This document shows positions 19,366-27,215 of a DNA stretch of 33,238 bases, in pieces. Both the position numbers and the translations under genes were made by a program. A model generated the notes under the pieces. The model was not told the origin of the DNA. It worked only from the letters and a program-made list of their open reading frames with translations, and made no database searches. How positions within the stretch are numbered: position 1 is the first letter of the stretch; every line of letters starts with the position of its first letter. The DNA is from an uncultured Burkholderiales bacterium. GTDB lineage: Bacteria; Pseudomonadota; Gammaproteobacteria; Burkholderiales; Casimicrobiaceae. Location: the NCBI GenBank assembly GCA_937944385.1, contig CALDYQ010000078.1, positions 1 to 33,238 of the forward strand, in the 5' to 3' direction.

Positions 19366-19652
19366 GCGCCAATTATTCCACCAAATTCAACAAGTCCCCA
19401 CTTTTATGCACAAAATGCCGCGCCGTGTTCGGATACGGGATTCACCTGTCAAATCAATGGGTTGCAGCGCTTTCCTTCAGCCAAATCAGAACAAAAAACA
19501 GTGCCTAACCAATGTGTTACGCACAGAAGTCAAAGTTGAGACTCAGGTCGGCTCGATGTGGTCTTTCGTTGCCGTCCGGTGGTTGGCCGGTGGGTGGCGA
19601 CAGGGTGCATCGTGCGGCCCGGGGATGTCCGGTCGGGTAGAAATGCGTGTTG
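19366..19652. promoter_or_regulatory. Divergent control region between the dcw operon and the epimerase gene
   Basis: This 287-bp gap is clearly richer in A+T than its surroundings, mainly at 19366-19540. On the minus strand there are two -35-like hexamers, TTGACA (plus-strand tgtcaa at 19447-19452) and TTGACT (plus-strand agtcaa at 19528-19533). Neither has a strong -10 box at 16-18 bp. GTGGGGA (plus-strand 19395-19401) and a nearby TGGTGGA resemble single MraZ boxes, but the spacing is irregular. I cannot assign a rightward promoter for the epimerase gene. Confidence 0.45.
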
Positions 19653-20633
19653 ATGAAACTCGAAGCGCACGCAGAACGGCTGCTGCTCGCCGCGCCGTTT
19701 GCAATCAGCCGAGGCCGAAAGACCGAGGCTGCGGTCGTCGTGGTCACCCTCGACGATGGGCGGCACCGCGGCCGTGGTGAATGCGTCCCCTACGCGCGCT
19801 ACGGCGAGACCGTCGAAGGCGTGCTCGAGGCGATCACGCGGATCGGCCACGAGCTCGCGGCCGATCTTGCCCCCCACGACCTGCTCGGGCGGCTCCCGCC
19901 CGGCGCCGCGCGCAATGCACTCGACTGCGCACTCTGGGATCTGCGCGCCAAGCAGGCCGGACGGCGCGTCCATGAGCTGCTCGGCCTGCCTGCCCCTGCA
20001 CCCGTGACCACTGCCGTCACGATCTCGCTCGATACGCCCGAGCGGATGGGCGAGGCTGCACGTGCGGCAGCGATGCGGCCGCTCCTCAAGGTCAAGCTCG
20101 GCACTGCGGATGATCGCGAACGGATCGCCGCCGTACGCGCAGCTGCCCCCGAGGCCCGTCTCATTGTGGATGCGAACGAGGGCTGGCACTCGGGGAATCT
20201 CACAGCGCACATCGAGGCTTGCGAGCGCGCCGGGGTCGAACTGATCGAGCAGCCGCTGCCTGCGGATGACGACGAGGCGCTTTGCGACGTGTACACCCAG
20301 GTGGCGCTTTGCGCCGACGAAAGCGTGCACGGCCTCGCTTCGCTCGACCGGCTCGAGGGCAAATACAGCGCGATCAACGTCAAGCTCGACAAGACCGGGG
20401 GGCTGACAGAAGCCCTGGCGCTCGTCGAGGCTGCGCAGGCGCGCGGCCTCGCCATCTTTGTTGGTTGCATGGTGGCGAGCTCACTCGCCATCGCGCCCGC
20501 GCTGCTCCTTGCGCACGCTGCGCGCTGGGTCGATCTCGATGGGCCGCTTTGGCTCGAGGCCGATCGGGCGGAAGGTCTCGTCTACGACGCGGAGAGTCGT
20601 GTGCACCCTGCATCCCCCGCACTCTGGGGCTGA
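19653..20633 (+). CDS. L-Ala-D/L-Glu epimerase (dipeptide epimerase)
   Basis: This 326-residue enolase-superfamily enzyme interconverts L-Ala-D-Glu and L-Ala-L-Glu, so that murein tripeptide fragments can be degraded as amino acids. It aligns with E. coli YcjG at all key points: KVK (Lys146, Lys148), metal ligands Asp173 (DANEGW), Glu199 (EQPLP) and Asp222 (CADES), and the second catalytic Lys244 in VKLDKTGG. The specificity motif DLDGPLW near residue 294 is also present. I chose ATG 19653; GTG 19647 and TTG 19650 are adjacent alternatives. It is divergent from the dcw operon and 1 bp from the methyltransferase gene, suggesting a two-gene operon. Linkage to cell-wall genes fits a murein-recycling role. 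Confidence 0.9.
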   Translation: MKLEAHAERLLLAAPFAISRGRKTEAAVVVVTLDDGRHRGRGECVPYARYGETVEGVLEAITRIGHELAADLAPHDLLGRLPPGAARNALDCALWDLRAKQAGRRVHELLGLPAPAPVTTAVTISLDTPERMGEAARAAAMRPLLKVKLGTADDRERIAAVRAAAPEARLIVDANEGWHSGNLTAHIEACERAGVELIEQPLPADDDEALCDVYTQVALCADESVHGLASLDRLEGKYSAINVKLDKTGGLTEALALVEAAQARGLAIFVGCMVASSLAIAPALLLAHAARWVDLDGPLWLEADRAEGLVYDAESRVHPASPALWG

Positions 20634-20634
20634 C

Positions 20635-21918
20635 ATGTCGACACTCATCCTCCGCCCGGCGGCCCTCGACACCCTCGCCTTCGCCATCGGTGAAGCCCGC
20701 GCCTTCGATCGGCCGGCCGATCGCCTGCTGTCGCACGTGCTGCGCGAGCGACGTGTCGGCTCTCAGGATCGGCCGATCGTGGCCGAAGGCTTCTACGCAT
20801 TCCTGCGCCATCGGCTCACCGTGGAGGCCGTCGCTGCACCGACCGCGGGCGGCAAGCGTGGCACGCCCGATCCGCGTGCGCTTGCGCTCGTGGCACTCGG
20901 GATTCACTTTCGCCGCCGCCTCACGGTGCCTGCCGGGGAGCACGACCGCTACGAGAAGTTCCTGAACGCACTCGCGGCGGTCGGGCCTCATTCCCGCCGG
21001 GAGCTGCCGGCCTGGCTCTGGGATCGGTTGGGCCAAACCTTCGGCGACCGACGCACCCCGCTCGCCGAGGCCCTGCTTGCGCCCGCACCGCTCGATCTTC
21101 GGGTCAACTCACTGAAGGCCAAACGCGACACCGTGCTCGCGCGCCTTCAAGCCGAAGGCTTTCCTGATGCGCGGCCGACACCCTTTGCCGAGCACGGCAT
21201 CCGCATTCCCAACGTGCCGGGGCGACGTATCGATCTCTCCCGGCATCCGCTCTTCGAAGACGGCGCAATCGAGGTGCAGGATGAGGGCAGCCAGTTGCTC
21301 GCGGACGTGGTCGGTGCCCGCCGCGGCGAATTCGTGATCGATTTCTGCGCCGGTGCGGGGGGCAAGACGCTCGCACTCGCAGCGCGCATGGCCTCGACCG
21401 GGCGCCTCTACGCTTTCGACACGAATGAGCGGCGGCTGGCCAATCTCGGTCCCCGTCTCGCAAGGAGTGGTGCGACCAACGTCCAGACGCAGGTCATCGC
21501 CGATGAGCATGACCCACGTCTTGCCCGCTTCGCAGGCAAGGCGGACCGGGTGCTCGTCGATGCGCCGTGCTCCGGTCTGGGCACACTCCGTCGCAACCCG
21601 GATCTCAAGTGGCGTCAATCGCCCGGAAGTATCCGTGAGCTCACGGCGCTGCAAGCCTCGATCCTCGAGGCCGCCGCCCGGCTCGTGCGGCCCGGAGGGC
21701 GGCTCATCTATGCCACCTGTTCGCTCCTTCGAGAGGAAAACGAAGCAATCGTGGAGGCGTTTCTTGCAACCCACGCAACGAAGTGGTCGATGAGAGAAGA
21801 AGCGCTCCTCGCCGAGCGCCTGCCGCAGACCGACCGCAGGCTGGGCGTGCTGCAGCTCGCCCCCGATGCACACGATTGCGACGGGTTCTTCGCGGCGGTG
21901 CTCGTGCGATCGGACTGA
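20635..21918 (+). CDS. RsmB/NOP-family RNA (cytosine-5) methyltransferase
   Basis: The 427-residue protein is a class I SAM-dependent RNA m5C methyltransferase, probably acting on 16S rRNA as RsmB does. The N-terminal half is a helical and RNA-binding region. The catalytic half has the SAM loop DFCAGAGGKTLALAARM, motif IV DAPCSGLGTLRRNPDLKW with the releasing cysteine, and motif VI YATCSLLREENEAIVEAFL with the nucleophile cysteine. I chose ATG 20635, which begins one base after the epimerase stop. It is related to RsmB (Fmu/Sun), but I cannot assign the exact target base, so no symbol is given. Confidence 0.88.
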   Translation: MSTLILRPAALDTLAFAIGEARAFDRPADRLLSHVLRERRVGSQDRPIVAEGFYAFLRHRLTVEAVAAPTAGGKRGTPDPRALALVALGIHFRRRLTVPAGEHDRYEKFLNALAAVGPHSRRELPAWLWDRLGQTFGDRRTPLAEALLAPAPLDLRVNSLKAKRDTVLARLQAEGFPDARPTPFAEHGIRIPNVPGRRIDLSRHPLFEDGAIEVQDEGSQLLADVVGARRGEFVIDFCAGAGGKTLALAARMASTGRLYAFDTNERRLANLGPRLARSGATNVQTQVIADEHDPRLARFAGKADRVLVDAPCSGLGTLRRNPDLKWRQSPGSIRELTALQASILEAAARLVRPGGRLIYATCSLLREENEAIVEAFLATHATKWSMREEALLAERLPQTDRRLGVLQLAPDAHDCDGFFAAVLVRSD

Positions 21919-21938
21919 GGCTATGGGAGGTGGCGTGC

Positions 21939-22076
21939 TCATGCCGCGGATTCCGGTGGGTCGGACATCGGTGGGGCGGGCGGAACGCTCCTCCGAACAG
22001 AAACATCGTGTGTCGCCGCGAGCACGCTCACGAGCACGCCGGAAAGAACGCCCACAACGCCTAGCAAGGTACGGCC
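21939..22076 (-). other. Out-of-frame continuation of the small membrane protein
   Basis: Directly after the hydrophobic segment of the 60-residue frame, a different minus-strand frame reads GRTLLGVVGVLSGVLVSVLA and ends in a Pro-rich tail at TGA 21939. It has the same G/C third-position bias but no plausible start codon of its own. It is best explained as the second half of the same gene after a one-base change near 22074. Confidence 0.3.
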
Positions 22077-22243
22077 TTGTCGCTCCGCGAGTACCGCACC
22101 GCATTGGTCATCCAGGACACATCGATGATCCAGAGCAGTCCGATCACGAGCGCGTCGGCGATCAGGTGTAGGTAAGACTCGGCCTTGGGTCGGACCCATG
22201 TGCGAATCTCGGCCTCGCGGCGGCTGGCGCCTTCAGCTGTCAT
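22061..22243 (-). CDS. Small putative membrane protein, probably frameshifted
   Basis: I do not recognise this gene. The minus-strand frame from ATG 22243 encodes 60 residues. A charged N-terminus (MTAEGASRREAEIRTWVRPK) is followed by one hydrophobic segment, LIADALVIGLLWIIDVSW. Third codon positions are mostly G or C, as in real genes here. The frame ends at TAG 22061, but a second hydrophobic stretch continues in another frame (21939 to about 22076). One extra G near 22074 would give a single 101-residue two-helix protein. No strong ribosome binding site is visible. It may be a genuine small gene, a pseudogene or a chance frame. Confidence 0.35.
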   Translation of the reverse strand: MTAEGASRREAEIRTWVRPKAESYLHLIADALVIGLLWIIDVSWMTNAVRYSRSDKAVPC

Positions 22244-22568
22244 GCCGACGTCATTGCGATGCGACCGTGCTTCCACTGCGCTTCTCCCCTGAGCGGCTGA
22301 CGACCCGGTCAGCCCATGACTATCGCGCAGCCTAGGCAAAGGCTGGAGAACGGCAACACCGTATGTGACGAACTCCAGTCGGCGTTCGCCATAGGTCATG
22401 GCAGAGCGTGGACTGCCTGATTTCGGGAAACCCCTTTGACCTAAGTCGCCTACAGCGCCGTCGCCCCCACCTACAATGCCGCTGTCACGCAAGCGACTTT
22501 GGGGGCTACCGCATCACGAGCGCGTCCAGCCCGGTCCGCGGCGTCATTCGTTACTTCTGGAGTCCGCT
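22244..22568. promoter_or_regulatory. Gene-free region upstream of the desaturase gene
   Basis: About 325 bp without a convincing gene. TACAAT at 22472-22477 could be a -10 box for the desaturase gene, roughly 90 bp upstream of its start, but the matching -35 is weak. A TTGACC at 22435-22440 is too far away (about 31 bp spacer). GGAG at 22559-22562 is the ribosome binding site that fixes the TTG start at 22569. No terminator hairpin is seen for the methyltransferase gene. Confidence 0.35.
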
Positions 22569-23771
22569 TTGGAACTTGTCTTTTCTCTCGCGCGGGGCCT
22601 GATCGATCTGCCCTGGTGGGGCTACGTCCTCGCCACGCTCGCGCTCACCCACGTGACCATCGTGAGCGTCACGATCTTTCTTCACCGCGCACAGGCGCAT
22701 CGCGCGCTGGATCTCCATCCGGCGGTCGCACACTTCTTCCGCCTCTGGCTGTGGCTGACCACCGGCATGGTCACGCGGGAGTGGGTGGCGATTCACCGCA
22801 AGCACCACGCCAAATGCGAAACACCCGAGGATCCGCACTCTCCTGCGGTCTACGGACATGGTTACGTGCTCCGGTTTGGGGTCGATCTCTATCGCAAGGA
22901 AGCCAAGAATCAGGAGACGATCGAGCGCTACGGCTACGGCACGCCGGACGACTGGCTCGAGCGCAACGTCTACAGCCGATACACATGGCAGGGCATGGGC
23001 ATCTCGCTCGTGGTCTTCCTCGCGCTCTTCGGCGTCATCGGGTTGACCATGTGGGCGATCCAGTTGGCCTGGATTCCGATCACGGCCGCGGGCATCATCA
23101 ACGGCACGGGGCACCATTGGGGCTACCGCAACTACCAGACTGAGGACACCTCGACCAACATCATGCCGATCGGCATCCTGATCGGCGGCGAGGAACTGCA
23201 CAACAACCACCATGCCTTCGGCGCATCGGCGAAATTCGCCCATCGCTGGTATGAGTTCGATATCGGCTGGATCTACATCCGCATCCTCTCGGCCCTCGGC
23301 CTCGCCCAGGTGCGCAAGGTCGCGCCCGCGCTCAAGCTGCGCGACACCCCAGCCGCGGAAGATGAGGCACAGCAGACGGTCAATGCAATCATCACGCATC
23401 GCTACCGCGTGATGCAGGAATACGCCAAACTGCTGCAGCGCACGGCGCGTGAGGAATACGCCCGGCTCAGGGCACGGGCCGATCGCGGCGAGATCGAGCT
23501 GCCGAACGTGAGCCAGTTGCTGCGCGACCTGCGCACCGACGCCACCGCAGCCGCCGACCACCAGCGTCAGCGTCTCGCGGCCATCTTCGCCCACAGCGAG
23601 ACGCTCAAGCGGCTTTATCAGGCCCGGCAGGAGCTGGCTAGCCTCTGGGCGCGCTCTACCGAGACGCGCGAACAGCTCGCCGCCCGCTGGACGGCGTGGC
23701 GTGCTGCTGCGGAAGCTTCGAATGTGGCCCGGCTTCGGGCTTTTTCCGAGCGCTTGGCGCGCTACGCCTGA
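22569..23771 (+). CDS. Membrane fatty acid (acyl-CoA) desaturase with charged C-terminal extension
   Basis: This 400-residue integral membrane di-iron desaturase probably introduces a cis double bond into acyl chains to adjust membrane fluidity. All three histidine boxes are present: HRAQAH (39-44), HRKHH (76-80) and HNNHH (211-215), plus GHHWGYRNY (181-189). Hydrophobic segments lie around residues 15-37, 52-66 and 145-175. No ATG fits. TTG 22569 is chosen because GGAG lies 6 bp upstream and the protein then begins MELVFSLARGLIDLPWWGY, as relatives do. From about residue 245 a hydrophilic, strongly helical tail of some 150 residues follows, which is longer than in minimal desaturases. A symmetric terminator lies just downstream. 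Confidence 0.9.
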   Translation: MELVFSLARGLIDLPWWGYVLATLALTHVTIVSVTIFLHRAQAHRALDLHPAVAHFFRLWLWLTTGMVTREWVAIHRKHHAKCETPEDPHSPAVYGHGYVLRFGVDLYRKEAKNQETIERYGYGTPDDWLERNVYSRYTWQGMGISLVVFLALFGVIGLTMWAIQLAWIPITAAGIINGTGHHWGYRNYQTEDTSTNIMPIGILIGGEELHNNHHAFGASAKFAHRWYEFDIGWIYIRILSALGLAQVRKVAPALKLRDTPAAEDEAQQTVNAIITHRYRVMQEYAKLLQRTAREEYARLRARADRGEIELPNVSQLLRDLRTDATAAADHQRQRLAAIFAHSETLKRLYQARQELASLWARSTETREQLAARWTAWRAAAEASNVARLRAFSERLARYA

Positions 23772-23798
23772 GCGTCCGGCCGCCCCCGGTTCTTCAAT

Positions 23799-23828
23799 GC
23801 AAAAAGCCCGCATCTGCGGGCTTTTTGC
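23799..23828. terminator. Bidirectional intrinsic terminator
   Basis: A perfect 14-bp inverted repeat: GCAAAAAGCCCGCA, then the 2-base centre TC, then TGCGGGCTTTTTGC. The GC-rich stem is flanked by A5 and T5 runs, so it can stop transcription in both directions: the desaturase gene from the left and rpmB-rpmG from the right. Confidence 0.92.
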
Positions 23829-23881
23829 TTTCGAGCGGTTACAGGATCGAATGAAGCGGGCGCGTCCGCGGACGCGCGGCG

Positions 23882-24037
23882 TCACTTCAGCTTGGTCTCT
23901 TTGTACTCGACGTGCTTGCGGGCGACCGGATCGAACTTCTTGATGACGAGTTTCTCGGTCATCGTCTTCTTGTTCTTCGTGGTCGTGTAGAAGTGGCCCG
24001 TGCCGGCCGTCGACTCGAGTTTGATCTTTTCACGCAT
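23882..24037 (-). CDS. rpmG: 50S ribosomal protein L33
   Basis: L33 is a small protein of the large ribosomal subunit near the E site. The 51-residue product begins [19 protein letters not shown], and [17 protein letters not shown] follows, matching the cysteine-free (zinc-independent) L33 type. It lies 19 bp after rpmB in the usual rpmB-rpmG operon and ends about 54 bp before the terminator. Confidence 0.97.
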   Translation of the reverse strand: MREKIKLESTAGTGHFYTTTKNKKTMTEKLVIKKFDPVARKHVEYKETKLK

Positions 24038-24056
24038 GTCGTCTTCTCCCGGAGGC

Positions 24057-24290
24057 TCAGAGGGCGCCCTTGGCGCGCAGGTCGGCGAGCACGGCGTCGA
24101 TGCCGTTCTTGTCGATCAGGCGGATGGCGGCAGTGGTGAGACGGAGTCGGACGAAGCGCTTCTCGCTCTCGACCCAGAACCGGCGGTTCTGCAGGTTCGG
24201 AAGGAAACGACGCTTGGTCTTGTTGTTGGCGTGGGAAACATTGTTCCCGACCATCGGCTTCTTGCCGGTGACTTGACAGACGCGTGCCAT
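24057..24290 (-). CDS. rpmB: 50S ribosomal protein L28
   Basis: L28 is a large-subunit protein. The 77-residue product begins [21 protein letters not shown], and [20 protein letters not shown] follows, diagnostic of bacterial L28. ATG 24290 is the family start; in-frame upstream codons are not part of the protein. It precedes rpmG by 19 bp. The first paired cysteine seen in zinc-binding L28 is not matched by further CxxC motifs, so this is the zinc-free type. Confidence 0.97.
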   Translation of the reverse strand: MARVCQVTGKKPMVGNNVSHANNKTKRRFLPNLQNRRFWVESEKRFVRLRLTTAAIRLIDKNGIDAVLADLRAKGAL

Positions 24291-24473
24291 GGTGTGTCTT
24301 TCTGCGCTTGCCGGAGCCGTCGTGGTCCGCCCCACGGTCTGTGGCGGATGCAGACAGGCAGCGGTCACGCTCAAACTTCAGAGCCGCCCTGCACGGATGA
24401 AGGGTCTGGGTCGCCGCCAACGTCAGAGGGACAGCAAGCAACCCAAGGTTGGACGAATCAGGGAAAGCCCAAG

Positions 24474-24479
24474 ATTATA
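24474..24479 (-). promoter_or_regulatory. Candidate -10 box (TATAAT) for rpmB-rpmG
   Basis: The minus strand reads TATAAT at plus-strand 24479-24474, overlapping the TAA stop of the kinase gene. No good -35 hexamer is found 16-18 bp upstream. If used, it gives a leader of about 180 nt before rpmB. That leader contains a GC-rich imperfect hairpin (around 24320-24350) but no riboswitch I can recognise. Confidence 0.4.
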
Positions 24480-25395
24480 ACTGCCGATCGTCGTTCTGCG
24501 CGGCCCAGAGCCACGCAGCGCCGCGAACTCCGGAGGCATCCCCGTGCCGGTGCCGAACGATCGGCGTGTCGCATTGGTCGCTGAAGACGTACTGGGGGAG
24601 CTGCGCCTTCACCGCGGGGTACAGCGGATCCATGTTGGACACCCCGCCGCCCAAAACGATGATTTCTGGGTCGAAGACGTTGATCACGCTCGCCAGGGCC
24701 CGCGCCAGACGATCCGCCACCCGTGCGAGTTCTGCACCTGCGGCTTCTTCGCCCGCCTGGGCGCGTTTGGCCAGTTCACGGCCATCCACCCGGCCAAGGT
24801 GCCGCTCGGCATGCCGTGCAATGCCCGGCCCCGATAGCCAAGTCTCTATGCAACCCCGCTTGCCGCAGTAGCAATCGCTCACTTCGGCTTGCTCCTCGAG
24901 CGTCATCCACGGCAGCGGGTTGTGTCCCCATTCTCCGGCGATCGCATGCCGCCCGACGACGATCCGACCGTCGACGACCAGCCCGCCGCCCACTCCGGTG
25001 CCCAGAATGACACCAAAGACCGAGGTGGCGCCCTGCCCCGCGCCGTCCGTGGCCTCGGACAGCGCAAAGCAGTTCGCATCGTTGGCGATCCGCACCGGCC
25101 GCGCAAGGCGCGCCGCGAGCAACTGGTCGAGCGCGCATCCGTTCAGCTCGACCGAGTTCGAGCCGCGTAGGCGGCCGGTACGTGGGGAGAGCGATCCCGG
25201 TGTACCAACACCGACCGTGCAGGGCGCGGCAACCGCGCGCTCGCCTTCGGCGACGAGTTCCGCAATCGCCTCGACGATGCCCGCGACCGTCCCCCGGGGG
25301 GTCGGAACCCGCTTCGACCAGCACACGCTCCCGTCAGGGGCAAGGACGATCCCCTCGATCTTGGTACCGCCGAGATCAATCCCCATGCGCAGCAT
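24475..25395 (-). CDS. mak: ROK-family fructokinase (Mak-like)
   Basis: This sugar kinase phosphorylates fructose, and possibly related hexoses, with ATP. The 306-residue protein matches E. coli Mak closely: MGIDLGGTKIEG (phosphate loop), GTPGSLSPRTG, NDANCFALSEA with catalytic Asp106, ILGTGVGGG, GEWGHNPLPWM and the C-terminal HGDASGVRGAAWLW. His158, Cys175, Cys177 and Cys182 (CYCGKRGC) form the ROK zinc site. I chose ATG 25395 because GAGGGG lies just upstream; ATG 25386 is three codons in. It lies 23 bp downstream of the GntR-family gene and upstream of rpmB on the same strand. Exact hexose specificity is not proven by sequence. Confidence 0.85.
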   Translation of the reverse strand: MLRMGIDLGGTKIEGIVLAPDGSVCWSKRVPTPRGTVAGIVEAIAELVAEGERAVAAPCTVGVGTPGSLSPRTGRLRGSNSVELNGCALDQLLAARLARPVRIANDANCFALSEATDGAGQGATSVFGVILGTGVGGGLVVDGRIVVGRHAIAGEWGHNPLPWMTLEEQAEVSDCYCGKRGCIETWLSGPGIARHAERHLGRVDGRELAKRAQAGEEAAGAELARVADRLARALASVINVFDPEIIVLGGGVSNMDPLYPAVKAQLPQYVFSDQCDTPIVRHRHGDASGVRGAAWLWAAQNDDRQL

Positions 25396-25418
25396 GCCGC
25401 CCCTCGCCCTCCCGACGA

Positions 25419-26171
25419 TCAGAGAAGTTCGGCGAAGTATTCGTGTGCCGTCGTATCCACGGTCGAGACCCGCCACTCGACGGGCTCATCGCGCATGTCG
25501 AAGGCCGTGCGCCGGATGGTGAGCACCGGCGCCCCCGTTCGGATGCCGAGCAACGCGGCATGTTCGGCCGAGGCAGCCTCGGCACGCAGCCGTTCCTCGG
25601 TGCGCACCACCGTGATGCCAAAGGTCTCCTGGTAGAGGTTGTAGATCGTGCTGGGCCGACCCTTCCACTGACTGGCGGTGAGACCGTTGAAGCGCTCGGC
25701 GTCGATGCGGATGTCGTCGATCAGGACAGGCACGCTGTCGAGGCTCAGCCGGTTGCGAATGGCAAAGACGGCCGCGCCCGGCGCAAGCCCCAGCCGGGAA
25801 GCGGTCTCGCCATCCGCGCTCGCCCGGCGGAAAGCCACGCATTCCACGAGCGGATAGGTCTTCGTGCCCCCGTGCGGAACGATGTGAAAGAAGTTGAACA
25901 GCAAGCGCTCCCGATCGTGGGTCGCGACAAAGGTTCCCTTGCCCTGTTGCCGGATCAAGATGCGCCGCTCGACCAGTCCGTCGATCGCCTTCCGGAGCGT
26001 GCCGATCGACACGCCGAATTCCTGAGCGAGGTCGCGCTCTGAGGGAATGACCTGACCCGGCCGCAGTTCGCCAGCGGCAAGGCGCTCCATGAGCGCCCGT
26101 TGCACATTGCGGTAGAGCGGTGCGCCCGCCACGCCCGGGCTCACGCCAGCGGCTCGCCGCCAAGCATTCAT
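25419..26171 (-). CDS. GntR/HutC-family regulator with UTRA ligand domain
   Basis: A one-component transcription factor, probably a repressor released by a small metabolite. The 250-residue protein has an N-terminal winged helix (about 19-82), including GQVIPSERDLAQEFGVSIGT and LVERRILIRQQGKGTFVA. A C-terminal UTRA effector domain (about 100-245) ends VSTVDTTAHEYFAELL. I chose ATG 26171, which leaves 18 residues before the helix domain. It lies between a degraded SDR gene and an intact hexose kinase, so it probably once controlled a sugar or sugar-acid operon. The effector and operator cannot be named from sequence. Confidence 0.88.
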   Translation of the reverse strand: MNAWRRAAGVSPGVAGAPLYRNVQRALMERLAAGELRPGQVIPSERDLAQEFGVSIGTLRKAIDGLVERRILIRQQGKGTFVATHDRERLLFNFFHIVPHGGTKTYPLVECVAFRRASADGETASRLGLAPGAAVFAIRNRLSLDSVPVLIDDIRIDAERFNGLTASQWKGRPSTIYNLYQETFGITVVRTEERLRAEAASAEHAALLGIRTGAPVLTIRRTAFDMRDEPVEWRVSTVDTTAHEYFAELL

Positions 26172-26253
26172 GGTCTGGGCCAATGCAAACGATCCCCTAG
26201 GTACATTTGGTTGCTCTCGGTGATTCTCGCGCACGGCAACCGACGGGTCCCCT

Positions 26254-27028
26254 TCACTTGGCACGGGCGCCGCCGTCGATGAAGAGGATCTGACCCGTGA
26301 CATGGGCGCTCACGTCCGAAGCGAGGAAGATCGCCGCGCCGCGGAGGTCTGACAGCCCGCCATTGCGACCGTTCATCGTGGCTTCGGCATGCCCTCGCGC
26401 GCGCTGGGTCGGAGAACACAGCCGCGGTGAGCGGCGAGGGGTAGAAGCCAGGGGCGATCGCATTGCCGTTGACGCCGAAAGGACTCCAGTGTTCGGCCGT
26501 GGCCCGTGTCAGCAGGGCAAGTCCCGCCTTCGACGCACCATAGACGCCGCTCAGGTTGAACGCCAGGACCGACTGAAACGAGGCGATGTCGATGATGCGC
26601 CCCCAACCCCTTTCTTCCTTGGTGAGAGCAAAAGCGCGCGTCAGAAGGAACGGTGCCGTGAGACTGAGCGCGAGTGTGGCGTCCCTATCGCTGTCCTCGG
26701 TCTCGGGAAACGGCTTTCGGATGTTGTTGCCCGCGGCATCGACGAGGATGTCGGGCGGCCCGAATGGCTCGCGAGCCGCCTGGGCGGCCTTGATCAGCGA
26801 CGGCCGGTCGGCCAGATCGACCGGGAGACCGTGCGCCCCGATCCCGCTCGCGGCAAACGCATCGCAAGCCTGCTCTGGCGCCGCCGTCCGGCGGGCCGTG
26901 AGGATCAGCCGTGCCCCCTGCGCACCCAGCGCCTCGGCGATCGCCCGCCAGCTGCCCGAATGGTCATCGGTCAGCACGGCCACGCAGCCGGTCAGATCGA
27001 ACAGGGGGTCGAGCCGAAGCGCGTTCAC
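26254..27028 (-). pseudogene. SDR-family oxidoreductase, frameshifted and with a damaged cofactor motif
   Basis: The minus-strand frame from GTG 27028 encodes a short-chain dehydrogenase resembling gluconate 5-dehydrogenases. It has LFDLTG near the N-terminus, DILVDAAGNNIRKPF, IIDIASFQS and the catalytic YGASKAG. After FSDPARARA the homology switches frame and continues as MNGRNGGLSDLRGAAIFLAS, ending VTGQILFIDGGARAK at 26254. The break is at a CG-repeat tract (about 26393-26405); loss of two bases or gain of one would explain it. The NAD(P) loop expected as TGxxxGIG reads TDDHSGSW, so two key glycines are gone. Without correction the unshifted frame runs on to 26168 with a non-homologous tail. 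It is most likely a pseudogene. A sequencing indel could explain the shift but not the lost motif. Confidence 0.8.
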
Positions 27029-27091
27029 TTGCTGCGCAGGTCGGTCACAAGGGCCACTGCGCCCGAGCCGCCGCCACGGTCGAGGGTGCGC

Positions 27092-27215
27092 TCAGGCAGA
27101 CTCATACAGCCGGGTCAGCACAAACTCGCGATGCCCCAGCGCCTCGGCCGACGTGAGCCGGCCGTTCGCCGTGCGCAGCATGCACTCGAGCAGGGCGTCG
27201 CCACCGAGCCGTGCC
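27092..27215 (-). pseudogene. C-terminal remnant of a UxaA-like dehydratase
   Basis: On the minus strand a frame ending at TGA 27092 encodes about 40 residues that include [20 protein letters not shown], then [17 protein letters not shown]. The pattern of ASG/ANG, T.AE.LGH and EFV resembles the C-terminal end of altronate/galactarate dehydratase (UxaA) family enzymes. This is a recognition from memory of the family and is not certain. The rest of the gene is absent: upstream bases are antisense to the truncated dehydrogenase. It would have been transcribed toward the SDR gene, which starts about 63 bp later. Confidence 0.4.

Noticed and set aside
22143-22523. A 14-bp word (atcacgagcgcgtc) seen at about 22144 and again at about 22512
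   Set aside because: There are two isolated copies in unrelated context with no flanking similarity; chance in GC-rich DNA is likely.
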